DNA of 13,003 nt, from positions 1 to 13,003 of the forward strand of contig JAYEJJ010000193.1 in assembly GCA_034660495.1 (NCBI GenBank), given 5' to 3'. Source of the DNA: DATFJZ01 sp034660495. Lineage in GTDB: Bacteria > Desulfobacterota > Desulfobacteria > Desulfobacterales > Desulfobacteraceae. This document shows, piece after piece, positions 4,957-12,868 of the stretch. The notes under the pieces were generated by a model. The model saw only the letters and a list, made by a program, of their open reading frames with translations. It made no database searches and had not been told where the DNA came from. Every line of letters begins with the position of its first letter. The first letter of the stretch is position 1. The translations under genes were made by a program, and so were the position numbers.

Positions 4957-7779
4957 GTGCTGATGGTACGGTCAGCTGCTTCCCTTGAGATATCGCCTTC
5001 CGGACCTCTGTATGTGGACATATCCTCTGAACCATTGCTGTTTACTGCTTCAGGCGGGTATGATCCGGTGACCTGGCAGGCAAAGTGCGGTACACTTTCA
5101 GCAACAAAAGGCCGGACAATTTTTTATTTTCCTTCGGATACAGCCTGCAGTGACACCCTTACCATAAGGGACAGAACCGGGGAAACAGCGCACCGATCCA
5201 TTGAGGTGAGTGTGCCCGGCATGACCATTACACCGGTAGCCGGATTTATGCTGCCTGGAGAGGAAAAACAGTTTTCACTGCTGGGCGCCGGCCCGGATTG
5301 CCGGTGGGATGCGCCCCTGGGCGGGGATATTGTTTCAGAACAGGATAATCTTGTAACATACAAAGCCCCGGGTATTACAGGGGAATATGCCCTTGTGGCA
5401 ATGGATCTGTTAAGTGGAGACTATGTCAGGGCAATGATCACCGTGGTGGACAATCATCTGGAGATTACCCCGCAAAGCGCTGTCCTTGAAAGAAATGGCA
5501 GCCAGCATTTTGCAGTCACAGGGGGCATGCCGCCCTATATCTGGACGGTGGATCAGGGGGATCTCAATACCACCACAGGGAAAGGTGTATTTTACACCTC
5601 ACCGGGAATCACCGGGCAGTATGTGATTACAGCCAGAGATGCCGGGGGACGAACGGTTTCAGCACAGATTGATATTAAAGGGGATTTCAGGATTACGCCG
5701 GTGGTGTCCGTGGCCCTGCCCGGAGAAGAGGTGAATTTTTCGCTTATGGGCGCATCCGGCGATCCGTCATGGGTGGCTGAAGCAGGCAGGTTTACCTCTC
5801 AAAATCAGACAGAAGCTGTGTTAAAAACCCCTCTGCAGACCGGCACCTATGATATTACAGCCATGGACCCCAATGGCGATATGGCCTGGTCCAGGGTTTA
5901 TGTGGTGGATGACACCCTGTTCATCCAGGGGGCAGGTGAATCTGTGATTTCCGGGGATGTGGTGTCCCTTTCTGTATCCGGCGGGATCGGTCCCTATGCC
6001 TGGACGGCTGATCAGGGCCTGCTGTCTGCCACGTCAGGCAGCCGGGTGACCTGGATTGCCCCTGACCCCGGACCAGGGAGCAGGGAAAACGGGGAGTCCC
6101 TGACCCGTGACACCGTGGTGGTCACAGTGAGCGACAGTATGGGCAGTGTGGCCGCAGAAGAGGTAATTGTGGGGGCAGAAGAACTGCGTCCCCTGAGTGT
6201 AAGTACAAAATCCCTTTCCATCCCCCTGGGAAACAAAGGCATGATTCCTGTGACTGGAGGCAGCACATTTACAGCCGTGTCCGGTGATTCGTCCATTGCA
6301 GGATGCACAACACGAGACAACCAGGTGATCATCACGGCAAATGCTGTGGGCAGTGCTGTGATAACCGTTTCTGACGGCTCCGGCCGAAGCTTTGATGTGC
6401 CAGTCACAGTAACAGGTAAAAACCTGGCCGTGATTGTGGCAGGCAGCGGGCCCTATCCTGGAAACGCCCTGTGGGACCATACCCTGGCCTGTGTACAAAA
6501 TGCCTTTCGGGTGCTGCTTGCCCAGGGCTATACATCTGACACCATTTACCTGCTCTCAGCCGATGCTGATGTGGATATGGACTTTAACGGGGACGGCATG
6601 AGCAACGATATTGATGCCTTTGCAGACAGTGACGGATTGAGATATGCCCTGACAACCTGGGCCGCCGGTGCAGAAGATCTGTTTGTATACATAACCGGCC
6701 ATGGCTCAGATCAGAGGTTCCGGCTGAATCCGGATACATTCCTTGCTGCTGCTGATCTTGGGCAGTGGCTGGATCAGACAGGAAGCGCTATTGACGGAAC
6801 ACTTGTTTTTCTCTACGATGCCTGCCGGTCCGGATCATTTCTGCCGCCGTTGAAGGGAGAGAAACGGATCATTATTGCCAGCACAGGAAAAGATGAACTG
6901 GCATATTTTACCAGTATGGGCAGTCTGTCCTTTTCAAATTTTTTCTTTGACGGGGTGTTCAACGGGGCAGATGTCCTGGATGCCTGTCTGCTGGCGAAAA
7001 ATGCCGTTGAATATACCTATACCAGCCAGCATCCCCTGTTCGACGATAACGGCAACGGGATCGGCAATGACGACAATGACGGGGCTGCTGCCAGAAAAAT
7101 GATCATCGGCAGCGGCATGACCGCTGCTGCGGATATTCCCCTGATCAAGGAGATTTCCGGTGAAACTGTCATATCTACGGGTGAATATGCTGAGATTTAT
7201 GCCGATAATATTCTGTCTGGAAAAAGCCTGGACCGGGTCTGGGCAGTGATCACCCCGCCTGACAAATTGAATAATGATCCGGAAGAGCCTGTTCTGGAGC
7301 TGCCTGTGGTTGACTTAAGCCGTGAGGACAGCGGCACCCGGTATCAGGGCCGTTTTGACGGATTTTCAAATCCCGGCATCTACAATATCGCGGCATTTGC
7401 CAAGGACCGCGATGGCGGGGTCTCCATGCCCAGGCAGACCCGGGTCATTGTTATGAACGGGAACGGAGCCTGTGTGTCGGCATTTGACTGTCTTGATCTG
7501 TTTTTCCCCTGTGTCAGGGTCGGCGGTGAGACATTCAGGCTTTCCATGGATTATATTTCCGGGCTGACATGGCAGATCAATGCCGATTCTCTGGCAGCGG
7601 CTGTATCAGATCAGGGCTGCATCACAGTTGAAGACGATCTCAGTCTTTATATTCCCTGTTGCAGGTATGGCGGCACCACCCTGAGCTTTACCATGACGTA
7701 TACAGACGGGCCGACCTTGACCTGGTCCATTGATCCGGATTCCCTGGTTGTCGGAATAATTGGGGTCAGAGAAGAATAA
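4957..7779 (+). CDS. Extracellular clan CD (C13/C14-like) cysteine protease with Ig-like repeats
   Basis: From GTG 4957 (probably not the true start) the product has 940 residues. Residues 1 to about 487 hold six Ig-like repeats of 75-90 residues, with recurring SGGxxPYxWTxDQG and xTGxYxITAxD motifs; the sixth resembles a bacterial Ig-like BID_2 domain. The protease domain begins at KNLAVIVAGSG (about 488). The dyad is His582 in YITGHGSD and Cys623 in LYDACRSGSF, 41 residues apart as in legumain- and caspase-like enzymes. FNGDGMSNDIDAF and DDNGNGIGNDDNDG look like calcium-binding loops. The remaining 220 residues contain a beta-rich segment and two similar Cys-containing repeats. Substrate is unknown; surface protein processing or effector activity is plausible. 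The final eight residues (GIIGVREE) and the stop derive from a transposon-end repeat. No active-site loss is seen. Confidence 0.8.
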   Translation: MLMVRSAASLEISPSGPLYVDISSEPLLFTASGGYDPVTWQAKCGTLSATKGRTIFYFPSDTACSDTLTIRDRTGETAHRSIEVSVPGMTITPVAGFMLPGEEKQFSLLGAGPDCRWDAPLGGDIVSEQDNLVTYKAPGITGEYALVAMDLLSGDYVRAMITVVDNHLEITPQSAVLERNGSQHFAVTGGMPPYIWTVDQGDLNTTTGKGVFYTSPGITGQYVITARDAGGRTVSAQIDIKGDFRITPVVSVALPGEEVNFSLMGASGDPSWVAEAGRFTSQNQTEAVLKTPLQTGTYDITAMDPNGDMAWSRVYVVDDTLFIQGAGESVISGDVVSLSVSGGIGPYAWTADQGLLSATSGSRVTWIAPDPGPGSRENGESLTRDTVVVTVSDSMGSVAAEEVIVGAEELRPLSVSTKSLSIPLGNKGMIPVTGGSTFTAVSGDSSIAGCTTRDNQVIITANAVGSAVITVSDGSGRSFDVPVTVTGKNLAVIVAGSGPYPGNALWDHTLACVQNAFRVLLAQGYTSDTIYLLSADADVDMDFNGDGMSNDIDAFADSDGLRYALTTWAAGAEDLFVYITGHGSDQRFRLNPDTFLAAADLGQWLDQTGSAIDGTLVFLYDACRSGSFLPPLKGEKRIIIASTGKDELAYFTSMGSLSFSNFFFDGVFNGADVLDACLLAKNAVEYTYTSQHPLFDDNGNGIGNDDNDGAAARKMIIGSGMTAAADIPLIKEISGETVISTGEYAEIYADNILSGKSLDRVWAVITPPDKLNNDPEEPVLELPVVDLSREDSGTRYQGRFDGFSNPGIYNIAAFAKDRDGGVSMPRQTRVIVMNGNGACVSAFDCLDLFFPCVRVGGETFRLSMDYISGLTWQINADSLAAAVSDQGCITVEDDLSLYIPCCRYGGTTLSFTMTYTDGPTLTWSIDPDSLVVGIIGVREE

Positions 7780-7846
7780 TTGAATAATTGGGGTCAGAGT
7801 AATGTAATAATTGGGGTCAGAGTAAAATTAAATATCACCCTTTTGT
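7754..7846 (+). repeat. Ladder of truncated REP-element left ends
   Basis: Four partial units follow one another, each starting (G)AATAATT: a unit reading on to GGGGTCAGAGAA (7754), one cut after AATAATTG (7774), one cut after GGGGTCAGAGTAATG (7783), and one extending through the inverted repeat to ATATCACCCTTTTG (7807). The first supplies the 3' end of the protease gene. All units are in the same orientation as the left end of the adjacent complete element. Confidence 0.85.
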
Positions 7847-8223
7847 AATAATTGGGGTCAGAGTAAAATTAAATATCACCCTTTTGCCACATTAAAATAC
7901 CGGACATAGCGACGGCCTAAAGCCTGCATTATGCTGCTTATATCGTTTTTATGCCGGGGAGTACACAATAAATGGACATGATTGGTCATCATTACACAGG
8001 CATGGACGTCAGCCTTATACTTTTTTGAGTATTCTTTTAACCAGCCGGCGTATGCAGTATGATTGTCATCCGATCCAAAACATACCTGACGGGTATTACC
8101 CCGCTGAATGATATGAATTGGAATATTTTTTGGAGCTATTCGTGGTAATTGGACCATAAATTGAAACTGCCATTAATTTGTAGAAAGATCCAATGTTTAA
8201 TTTTACTCTGACCCCATTTATCC
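7847..8223 (-). mobile_element. Truncated REP-transposase element, copy 1
   Basis: This 377-bp unit is identical, by eye at every base, to 8272-8648. GGGGTCAGAGTAAAATTAAA (7854-7873) and TTTAATTTTACTCTGACCCC (8196-8215) are perfect 20-bp inverted ends; allowing two mismatches they extend to 28 bp. The interior carries only the first 93 codons of a tyrosine transposase. Retained ends with an internally shortened gene make it a MITE-like, non-autonomous derivative that would need a full transposase elsewhere. Confidence 0.85.
7876..8157 (-). pseudogene. Truncated REP-associated tyrosine transposase (RAYT), copy 1
   Basis: The 93 residues match the N-terminus of the Y1/HUH transposases associated with REP elements: the PRIAPKNIPIHIIQRGN opening, the HUH metal site as NHVHLL (His60, His62), and GRRYVRYFN near the end. 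Intact relatives are over 200 residues long and continue through an R-x-GTLWEGR-like motif; the family's catalytic Tyr lies beyond the break, so strand cleavage is not expected. The frame stops at a TGA inside the element's left end, showing that an internal deletion fused codon 89 or so to the terminal sequence. There is no clear ribosome binding site. It could still bind the element ends, but that is conjecture. Confidence 0.85.
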
Positions 8224-8271
8224 GAGAAGAATAATTGGGGTCAGGAATAATTGGGGTCAGAATAATTGCAG
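8224..8271 (+). repeat. Spacer of element-end fragments between the two copies
   Basis: The 48 bases between the elements are made almost entirely of the left-end word: GAATAATTGGGGTCAG twice (8229-8244, 8245-8260), then AATAATTG, then the start of copy 2. GAGAAGAATAATTG at 8224-8237 also occurs at 7769-7782, after the protease's final codons. Confidence 0.8.
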
Positions 8272-8648
8272 AATAATTGGGGTCAGAGTAAAATTAAATA
8301 TCACCCTTTTGCCACATTAAAATACCGGACATAGCGACGGCCTAAAGCCTGCATTATGCTGCTTATATCGTTTTTATGCCGGGGAGTACACAATAAATGG
8401 ACATGATTGGTCATCATTACACAGGCATGGACGTCAGCCTTATACTTTTTTGAGTATTCTTTTAACCAGCCGGCGTATGCAGTATGATTGTCATCCGATC
8501 CAAAACATACCTGACGGGTATTACCCCGCTGAATGATATGAATTGGAATATTTTTTGGAGCTATTCGTGGTAATTGGACCATAAATTGAAACTGCCATTA
8601 ATTTGTAGAAAGATCCAATGTTTAATTTTACTCTGACCCCATTTATCC
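8272..8648 (-). mobile_element. Truncated REP-transposase element, copy 2
   Basis: An exact duplicate of 7847-8223, offset 425 bases, with the same terminal inverted repeats (8279-8298 and 8621-8640). The perfect identity, including the truncation point, means that the pair arose by a recent tandem duplication or conversion, not by two independent deletions. Confidence 0.85.
8301..8582 (-). pseudogene. Truncated REP-associated tyrosine transposase (RAYT), copy 2
   Basis: Same 93-residue product as copy 1: HUH motif His60-Val-His62 present, later catalytic Tyr and C-terminal half absent, and the same TGA in the terminal repeat. No substitution separates the two copies. Confidence 0.85.
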
Positions 8649-8731
8649 TTTATCTATTTATCCCTCTGACCCCATTTATCCCTGGACCCCATTTATCTCT
8701 GACCCCATTTATCTGCATTTATCTTTATCCG
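8649..8731 (+). repeat. Ladder of truncated REP-element right ends
   Basis: After copy 2 the right-end word CTCTGACCCCATTTATCC recurs in shortened forms: TTTATC, ATTTATCC, CTCTGACCCCATTTATCC, CTGGACCCCATTTATC, CTCTGACCCCATTTATC, GCATTTATC, TTTATCCGATT. Together with the left ladder this gives a near mirror-image structure around the elements. It ends six bases before the stop of the convergent solute-binding-protein gene. Confidence 0.85.
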
Positions 8732-8736
8732 ATTTA

Positions 8737-10356
8737 CTAATTTCCTTTGAAACAGGTGTTTTCCGTAAACTGGGGGTATAATGCCATGCTGGTTTCAACG
8801 GGGTGCCCGTAATCTATACAGGATTTCCTGGCAAAGATCTGCAGGGTATACATCAGCGGCAGGGCAGCCATATCATTGAGAATCATGATCTGGGTCTGGT
8901 GCCAGAGTTCAATCTGCCGTTCTGAATCAATTTCAAACCGGGCATCCTGGATCAGTCCGTCGATTTTGTTGTAGTAGGAAAAATTAGTGCCTGTTTTTTT
9001 TATGCCGTCTGGAATAAAATCTGAGTGGAAAAACTGGGTCAGGTATGCATCTGCATTGGGCCGCCAGGCAACATAGAACACTATGGGTTTTGGATTTTCT
9101 CTGTCTCTGATGCTGGTGTGCATATCCCTGTGGGACAGTGTTGTAATCCTGCATTCAATCCCGATCTGTGATAGTTGCTGTTTGATAATCTGATAATTGG
9201 TTTGAAAAAGGCGTTTTTCTGAAGCTGTCAGGTCTATGGTGAATCCATCTGGATAGCCTGCCTGGGCAAGGAGTTTTTTTGCCTTTTCCAGATTTCTGCT
9301 GTATTCCAGATTCAGTTTATCGATATCTGATTTTGAAAGTCCGCCTGGCATGAATACGGCCGGGACCGGAGAAAAAACCGGGCCTGAAATCTGAGGCGAG
9401 GTTGCCTGAAGAAAGGCATCACGGTCCAGTGCATAGGCAATGGCCTTGCGCACCCGGATATCATCCATGGGTTTTATCCGGGTATTAAAAAGAATAATGT
9501 TCATTTCACTGGCGCCGTGGATATCAATCCTTATCTTTTCCCGGGATTCAATGGACGCTTTCCATCCTTTTTCCCCGGATCCCGTGATAATGTCCAGAGC
9601 GCCGCTGAACAAGGCTGTTTCCCGGTCCTTCAGGCCGGGTATCAGGTGAAACTCTATGCCGTCAAGGCGGGGCTTTCCCTTGAAATAGACGCTGTTTGCC
9701 TTTAATTCAACTTTTTGGCCGGGCAGGTGTTGTTTAAAAGCAAAAGGCCCGGTTCCGACGGGATGTTTGCTGAAAGCCTTGTCTCCCATGGTGGTGACTG
9801 CTTTTTTGCTGACAATAAATCCGCCGCCGTAATTGGTCAGTTTGGGAAGGAATAAAAGCGTGGACAGGGGAGGGTCTATGATAATGTCAACCGCGTACCG
9901 TCCGGTTTTTTTCACTGTCATGCCTGTATAGCTGCCCGCATAGGCTGAGCGGGTTTTATCAGCTGATTTGTTCAGGGAATAGACCACATCGTCGGCAGTC
10001 ATCTCATGGGAGGGAATGCCAGGGCCGGCATGGAACATAACGTTTTTTTTCAGTAAAATACGGCATACATATTTTCCATTTTCCATGTGGAATGACGGCA
10101 TTTTTTCTGCCAGATCGGGTTCAGTTTCCGGGGCCTGACCGGGTACGTATCTTAGCAGGCCGTTAAACATGAGGTCTGCCATAATCCGGTCCTGGGATGC
10201 CTTGGCCAGGTGGGGATCAAAGGTTCCCATCTGGCTGACATGGTAGCCGAATTCTAATATATTATCTGATGGGTTGGCCTTTATACCGGCAGGGGCAATG
10301 GACACCAGGATCAGAAACAGCATCATCCGTATTTGTTTAAGATTTATGGTTATCAT
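8737..10356 (-). CDS. ABC transporter solute-binding protein, peptide/nickel type (SBP_bac_5)
   Basis: The 539-residue product has a signal peptide (hydrophobic MMLFLILVSIAPAGIKA, about residues 11-27) and the complete family-5 solute-binding fold: LEFGYHVSQMGTFDPHLAKASQDR at the N-terminus, the ADDVVYSLN motif, HPVGTGPFAF in the middle, VRKAIAYALDRDAFL in the hinge region and AAGLPLMYTLQ-like text near the end. Such proteins deliver oligopeptides, nickel or similar ligands to an ABC permease in the cytoplasmic membrane. No permease or ATPase gene is adjacent, so it is an orphan here; the ligand cannot be deduced. ATG 10356 is the longest start but lacks a clear ribosome binding site; ATG at residue 11 or 12 is also possible. 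The gene appears intact, with the REP-element ladder immediately after its stop. Confidence 0.9.
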   Translation of the reverse strand: MITINLKQIRMMLFLILVSIAPAGIKANPSDNILEFGYHVSQMGTFDPHLAKASQDRIMADLMFNGLLRYVPGQAPETEPDLAEKMPSFHMENGKYVCRILLKKNVMFHAGPGIPSHEMTADDVVYSLNKSADKTRSAYAGSYTGMTVKKTGRYAVDIIIDPPLSTLLFLPKLTNYGGGFIVSKKAVTTMGDKAFSKHPVGTGPFAFKQHLPGQKVELKANSVYFKGKPRLDGIEFHLIPGLKDRETALFSGALDIITGSGEKGWKASIESREKIRIDIHGASEMNIILFNTRIKPMDDIRVRKAIAYALDRDAFLQATSPQISGPVFSPVPAVFMPGGLSKSDIDKLNLEYSRNLEKAKKLLAQAGYPDGFTIDLTASEKRLFQTNYQIIKQQLSQIGIECRITTLSHRDMHTSIRDRENPKPIVFYVAWRPNADAYLTQFFHSDFIPDGIKKTGTNFSYYNKIDGLIQDARFEIDSERQIELWHQTQIMILNDMAALPLMYTLQIFARKSCIDYGHPVETSMALYPQFTENTCFKGN

Positions 10357-10439
10357 TATATATTTTGAGTCTATTTTGTTTCTAAAAGTTTTTAATTCAG
10401 ACCGTCTTCATTCAGACAGCGTTTTTCCCTTCTGTATAA

Positions 10440-10465
10440 CCCACATGATGCGTAGCATCACAACA
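10440..10465. repeat. Small hairpin in the region before the solute-binding-protein gene
   Basis: TGATGC-GTA-GCATCA (10445-10459) is a perfect 6-bp inverted repeat, followed by CTTGTTT/CTTGTAT/CTTGTTT repeats at about 10493-10514. It might be an operator or leader hairpin for the minus-strand gene starting at 10356. The 10357-10809 stretch holds no convincing gene. Confidence 0.3.
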
Positions 10466-10515
10466 AACAATGAGACTTGAATTGTACCGCGTCTTGTTTC
10501 TTGTATCTTGTTTCA

Positions 10516-10580
10516 AGTTTCATATAAACCGGCATGGCCGGACCATGATCACCGACCCGGCCACAACGAAGAATGAAACG
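10516..10580. repeat. Dispersed structured repeat, copy B
   Basis: GTTTCAT (10517-10523) and ATGAAAC (10573-10579) bracket the same CCGGC-ATG-GCCGG hairpin (10529-10541) as copy A at 386-454. The stem's outermost pair differs between the copies (C-G in A, G-C in B), so pairing is kept although the bases changed. Interior similarity is high in the first 35 bases and the last 15. Confidence 0.6.
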
Positions 10581-10741
10581 CCGCCAATGGCAATGCTCTG
10601 ACGAGTGTTTCTTATAAAACCACCTCTGCTGAGGTGAATTAAAATTGTATCAGTTTCCTTCAAGATCACACTTATGTCAAGAATTAATTCTTTGGGGGAA
10701 ATCTCACCTGTTTCTGGGTGCTGTTAATATGGCTGCCATTA

Positions 10742-10794
10742 ACAAAAACGCCTTTGTCTGCTGAACTGCTGCAGACAAAGGCGTTTTTGTGCAT
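10742..10794 (-). terminator. Strong bidirectional rho-independent terminator
   Basis: ACAAAAACGCCTTTGTCTGC (10742-10761) and its exact complement (10771-10790) form a 20-bp stem with a 9-base loop. The inner stem is GC-containing and each outer flank ends in A/T runs, so either strand reads as stem plus T tract. It lies 16 bases after the stop of the kinase gene, on the minus strand. Confidence 0.9.
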
Positions 10795-10809
10795 TTCCTG
10801 ATCCCCAGG

Positions 10810-12102
10810 TTATGCCGGCTGCAAAAAGCTGTCAATCCAGCGGCACCAGCGTTTGAATTTGTCCTTCAAATAGCCGCCCTGGAGCCCCGTTGGATCGATC
10901 TGTTTAACCTGTGGTGCCGGCAGCGCTTTTTCCATGGCATTTGCCGCGGCTCCCCACAAACTGGTCTCCTTTTCCTGGCACAAAACCACCGACAATCCGC
11001 TGCACGCCGCCATCCCCTGGAATAGAAAAGGTTCTATTGACAGCCCACCGAAAACAACCAGGCTGGAAAATTGAGTGTGTGACTGAAAGTCCAGGGCCAT
11101 CCGGCACACCCGGAAGATGATGCCCTCCATCACCGTCCGGCGGAGCAGTTCATGTGAAAAATCCACAGGTTTTTTTGAAAAAGTCAGATTCCGGCTGGCC
11201 TGCCAGTAGGGCGCACCGATACCGGCATTGTCTGGCAGGCATAAGAGCTCTGGCGCGGGATCATGGTCGGAGAGTTCTGGCGACCTACCGGCATGGCTGG
11301 CCAGGGCCGGACCGATGGCGTTGATGCTGTCCTCCAGGGCATAACCAATGTCGCCATGGGGGTTTTGTAAAACCGGGGCGCTGAGATACCCCCTGGCGCG
11401 TGCAAATGTTGATCCTGTAAAACCCATTACAAAACCACCGGTGCCCAGATTTACCGCCAGGGCACGGGAAACAGCCGCTTGGGCAGTGATCAGGCTGGCG
11501 GCCTGATCTGCACAGGACCCGGTCAGCCAGCCGCCCCCCGAAAGTGAAATTTTCAGCCCGTGGGAAGAGACAATAGACGGCAGCAAAGAGGGGGGGATGC
11601 CGTAAAATTTCAGCAGGGCCGGATCCCAGAGGCCCCGGCACACATCCATGATCGCGGTACGCGCCGCCATGCTGAGATCTGTCTGGTAAACCCGCCCTTT
11701 GGTAAGCCGCCAGATAAGGTAGGTGTCTAAAGTGCCGAAACAGAGCCTGCCCCTGTGAGCTGAGTCTTTTACCCCCATATCCGCGGAGAGCAGGCAGGTC
11801 AGTTTCGGGCCGGCATAATGGGGAGACAGGGGTAATCCGGTCCGTGCTGCCAGTGGTTCGTAAGCCCTTAGATGGCGGCTGCACCAGTCGATTGCCCGGC
11901 GGTCCTGCCAGGATATCAAGGGGGTGACCGGCCGTCCTGAGGCTTTTTCCCACAATAAAAAGGATGACCGCTGGGAACTCAATCCTAGGGGTATATTAGG
12001 ATTGCAGCCGGCCAGAATTTGTTTTAGGAGGGATTCGGCCCGCTGAACATAGTCGTCTTCGGCATCACACTGCCGAATCAGATCATCTCCTTGGTAAATC
12101 TT
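10810..12102 (-). pseudogene. FGGY-family carbohydrate kinase, N-terminus missing
   Basis: The open frame runs from about 12102 to TAA 10810-10812; the first ATG in it is at 11982, but family-like sequence starts earlier (DAEDDYVQRAESLLKQILAG then IPLGLSSQRSSFLLW). FGGY enzymes phosphorylate sugars or polyols such as glycerol, xylulose or ribulose with ATP. Visible motifs are GLSSQR, SWQDRRA, the catalytic-Asp region TGSCADQAASL, NLGTGGFVMGFTG (phosphate loop) and VVFGGLSIEPFLFQGMAACSG (adenosine region). The first 45-50 residues, which hold the D-x-G-T-T/S phosphate motif, are absent because the frame meets an IS transposase end at about 12085. The protein is therefore unlikely to bind ATP properly. 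Exact sugar cannot be told. A strong terminator follows the gene. Confidence 0.8.
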
Positions 12103-12868
12103 CTATCTTGTTGTCATCGCACATGTTTTGAAAAATACTGCAAGTTTTTCTACATGCGTTTTTCAGCTTCCCTGTTAAAACTAACGAGCGCAAGAAAATT
12201 ATATTTTCAGCCTTTTCTTTTTCCCAAAATATCCCGGCACCCTTAACTCGAAGATTGATAATCCTGCGAATGGCACTCTCAATCGAGCCACTTCCTGTTG
12301 GAAGTCCTCTTTCTTGGAAAGTCTTGTATTGAAATTTTGAGTGATCGCCAAAATAATTAGAAAGCTTTTTTAAAGCAGTGTTTATAGCTGTTTTCATAGT
12401 TGTTTTTTTTGAAGTTGTTTTCATCGTCTTGATTTCTTTGGATAATTTTGTTTTAACCAAATCATCTATTCCACCAATATTACCATTCCAGAGCAAGTCC
12501 TTAATTTGGCAGGATAATTTTTTGCTTTTCTTTTTTGGCATGTTCAATGTCTGTGAGAGGATTGATGTTACCTCATCGATATTTTGCTTTGCATGAGTAT
12601 AATCAATGATACACTTGGCTGTTTGTAAATCCAAATCTTTGATGAGTTTTTCAGTCCTTGTCCAAATCCCTGGTCCATTGTCAGCACAAAAAATTATATT
12701 TGAAGCCTCATCAAGATTAATCTGAAGGAGATGTTGTTTGAGCATGTCAAAAAAATCATCAATGGTTCCACATGAACCGTCTATAACAGGATTTATGCTT
12801 TTCAGCTTTTTTCCGTTCTCATCAAATTCAGAACTCCTGACCTCAGCTAATTTTGAATGCATAATCAT
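12083..12868 (-). CDS. IS transposase, DDE type resembling ISKra4/UPF0236 (probably partial)
   Basis: The 261-residue frame has CADNGPGIW (a catalytic Asp position), CIIDYTHAKQNIDEV, and ERGLPTGSGSIESAIRRIINLRVKGAGIFW followed by FLRSLVLTGKL. This combination is typical of DDE transposases of the ISKra4-like group. Family members are usually well over 400 residues, so the zinc-binding N-terminus and first catalytic Asp are probably missing or lie on a preceding, separate frame; upstream bases (12869-13003) are AT-rich and contain an in-frame TAG three bases before the ATG. At the other end the last codons (AGG AGA TGA) overlap sequence that also reads as kinase, so the normal IS end with its inverted repeat is gone. 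Base composition is clearly more AT-rich than the kinase, consistent with insertion. Family placement is tentative. Confidence 0.7.
   Translation of the reverse strand: MIMHSKLAEVRSSEFDENGKKLKSINPVIDGSCGTIDDFFDMLKQHLLQINLDEASNIIFCADNGPGIWTRTEKLIKDLDLQTAKCIIDYTHAKQNIDEVTSILSQTLNMPKKKSKKLSCQIKDLLWNGNIGGIDDLVKTKLSKEIKTMKTTSKKTTMKTAINTALKKLSNYFGDHSKFQYKTFQERGLPTGSGSIESAIRRIINLRVKGAGIFWEKEKAENIIFLRSLVLTGKLKNACRKTCSIFQNMCDDNKIEDLPRR

Noticed and set aside
4957..4959. GTG 4957 as a true independent gene start
   Set aside because: Ig-like sequence continues upstream in the same phase to about 4903, so the start is more likely an artefact of the frameshift.
6034..6498. Minus-strand frames of 131 and 154 codons inside the protease gene
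   Set aside because: They oppose clear Ig-like repeats and have no ribosome binding site or recognised domain.
7754..8731. CRISPR array
   Set aside because: Repeats are irregular, nested and lack unique spacers of uniform length; they are transposon ends.
11285..11953. Minus-strand frame of 222 codons inside the kinase
   Set aside because: It lies in another phase of the same strand as the kinase, which carries all conserved FGGY motifs.
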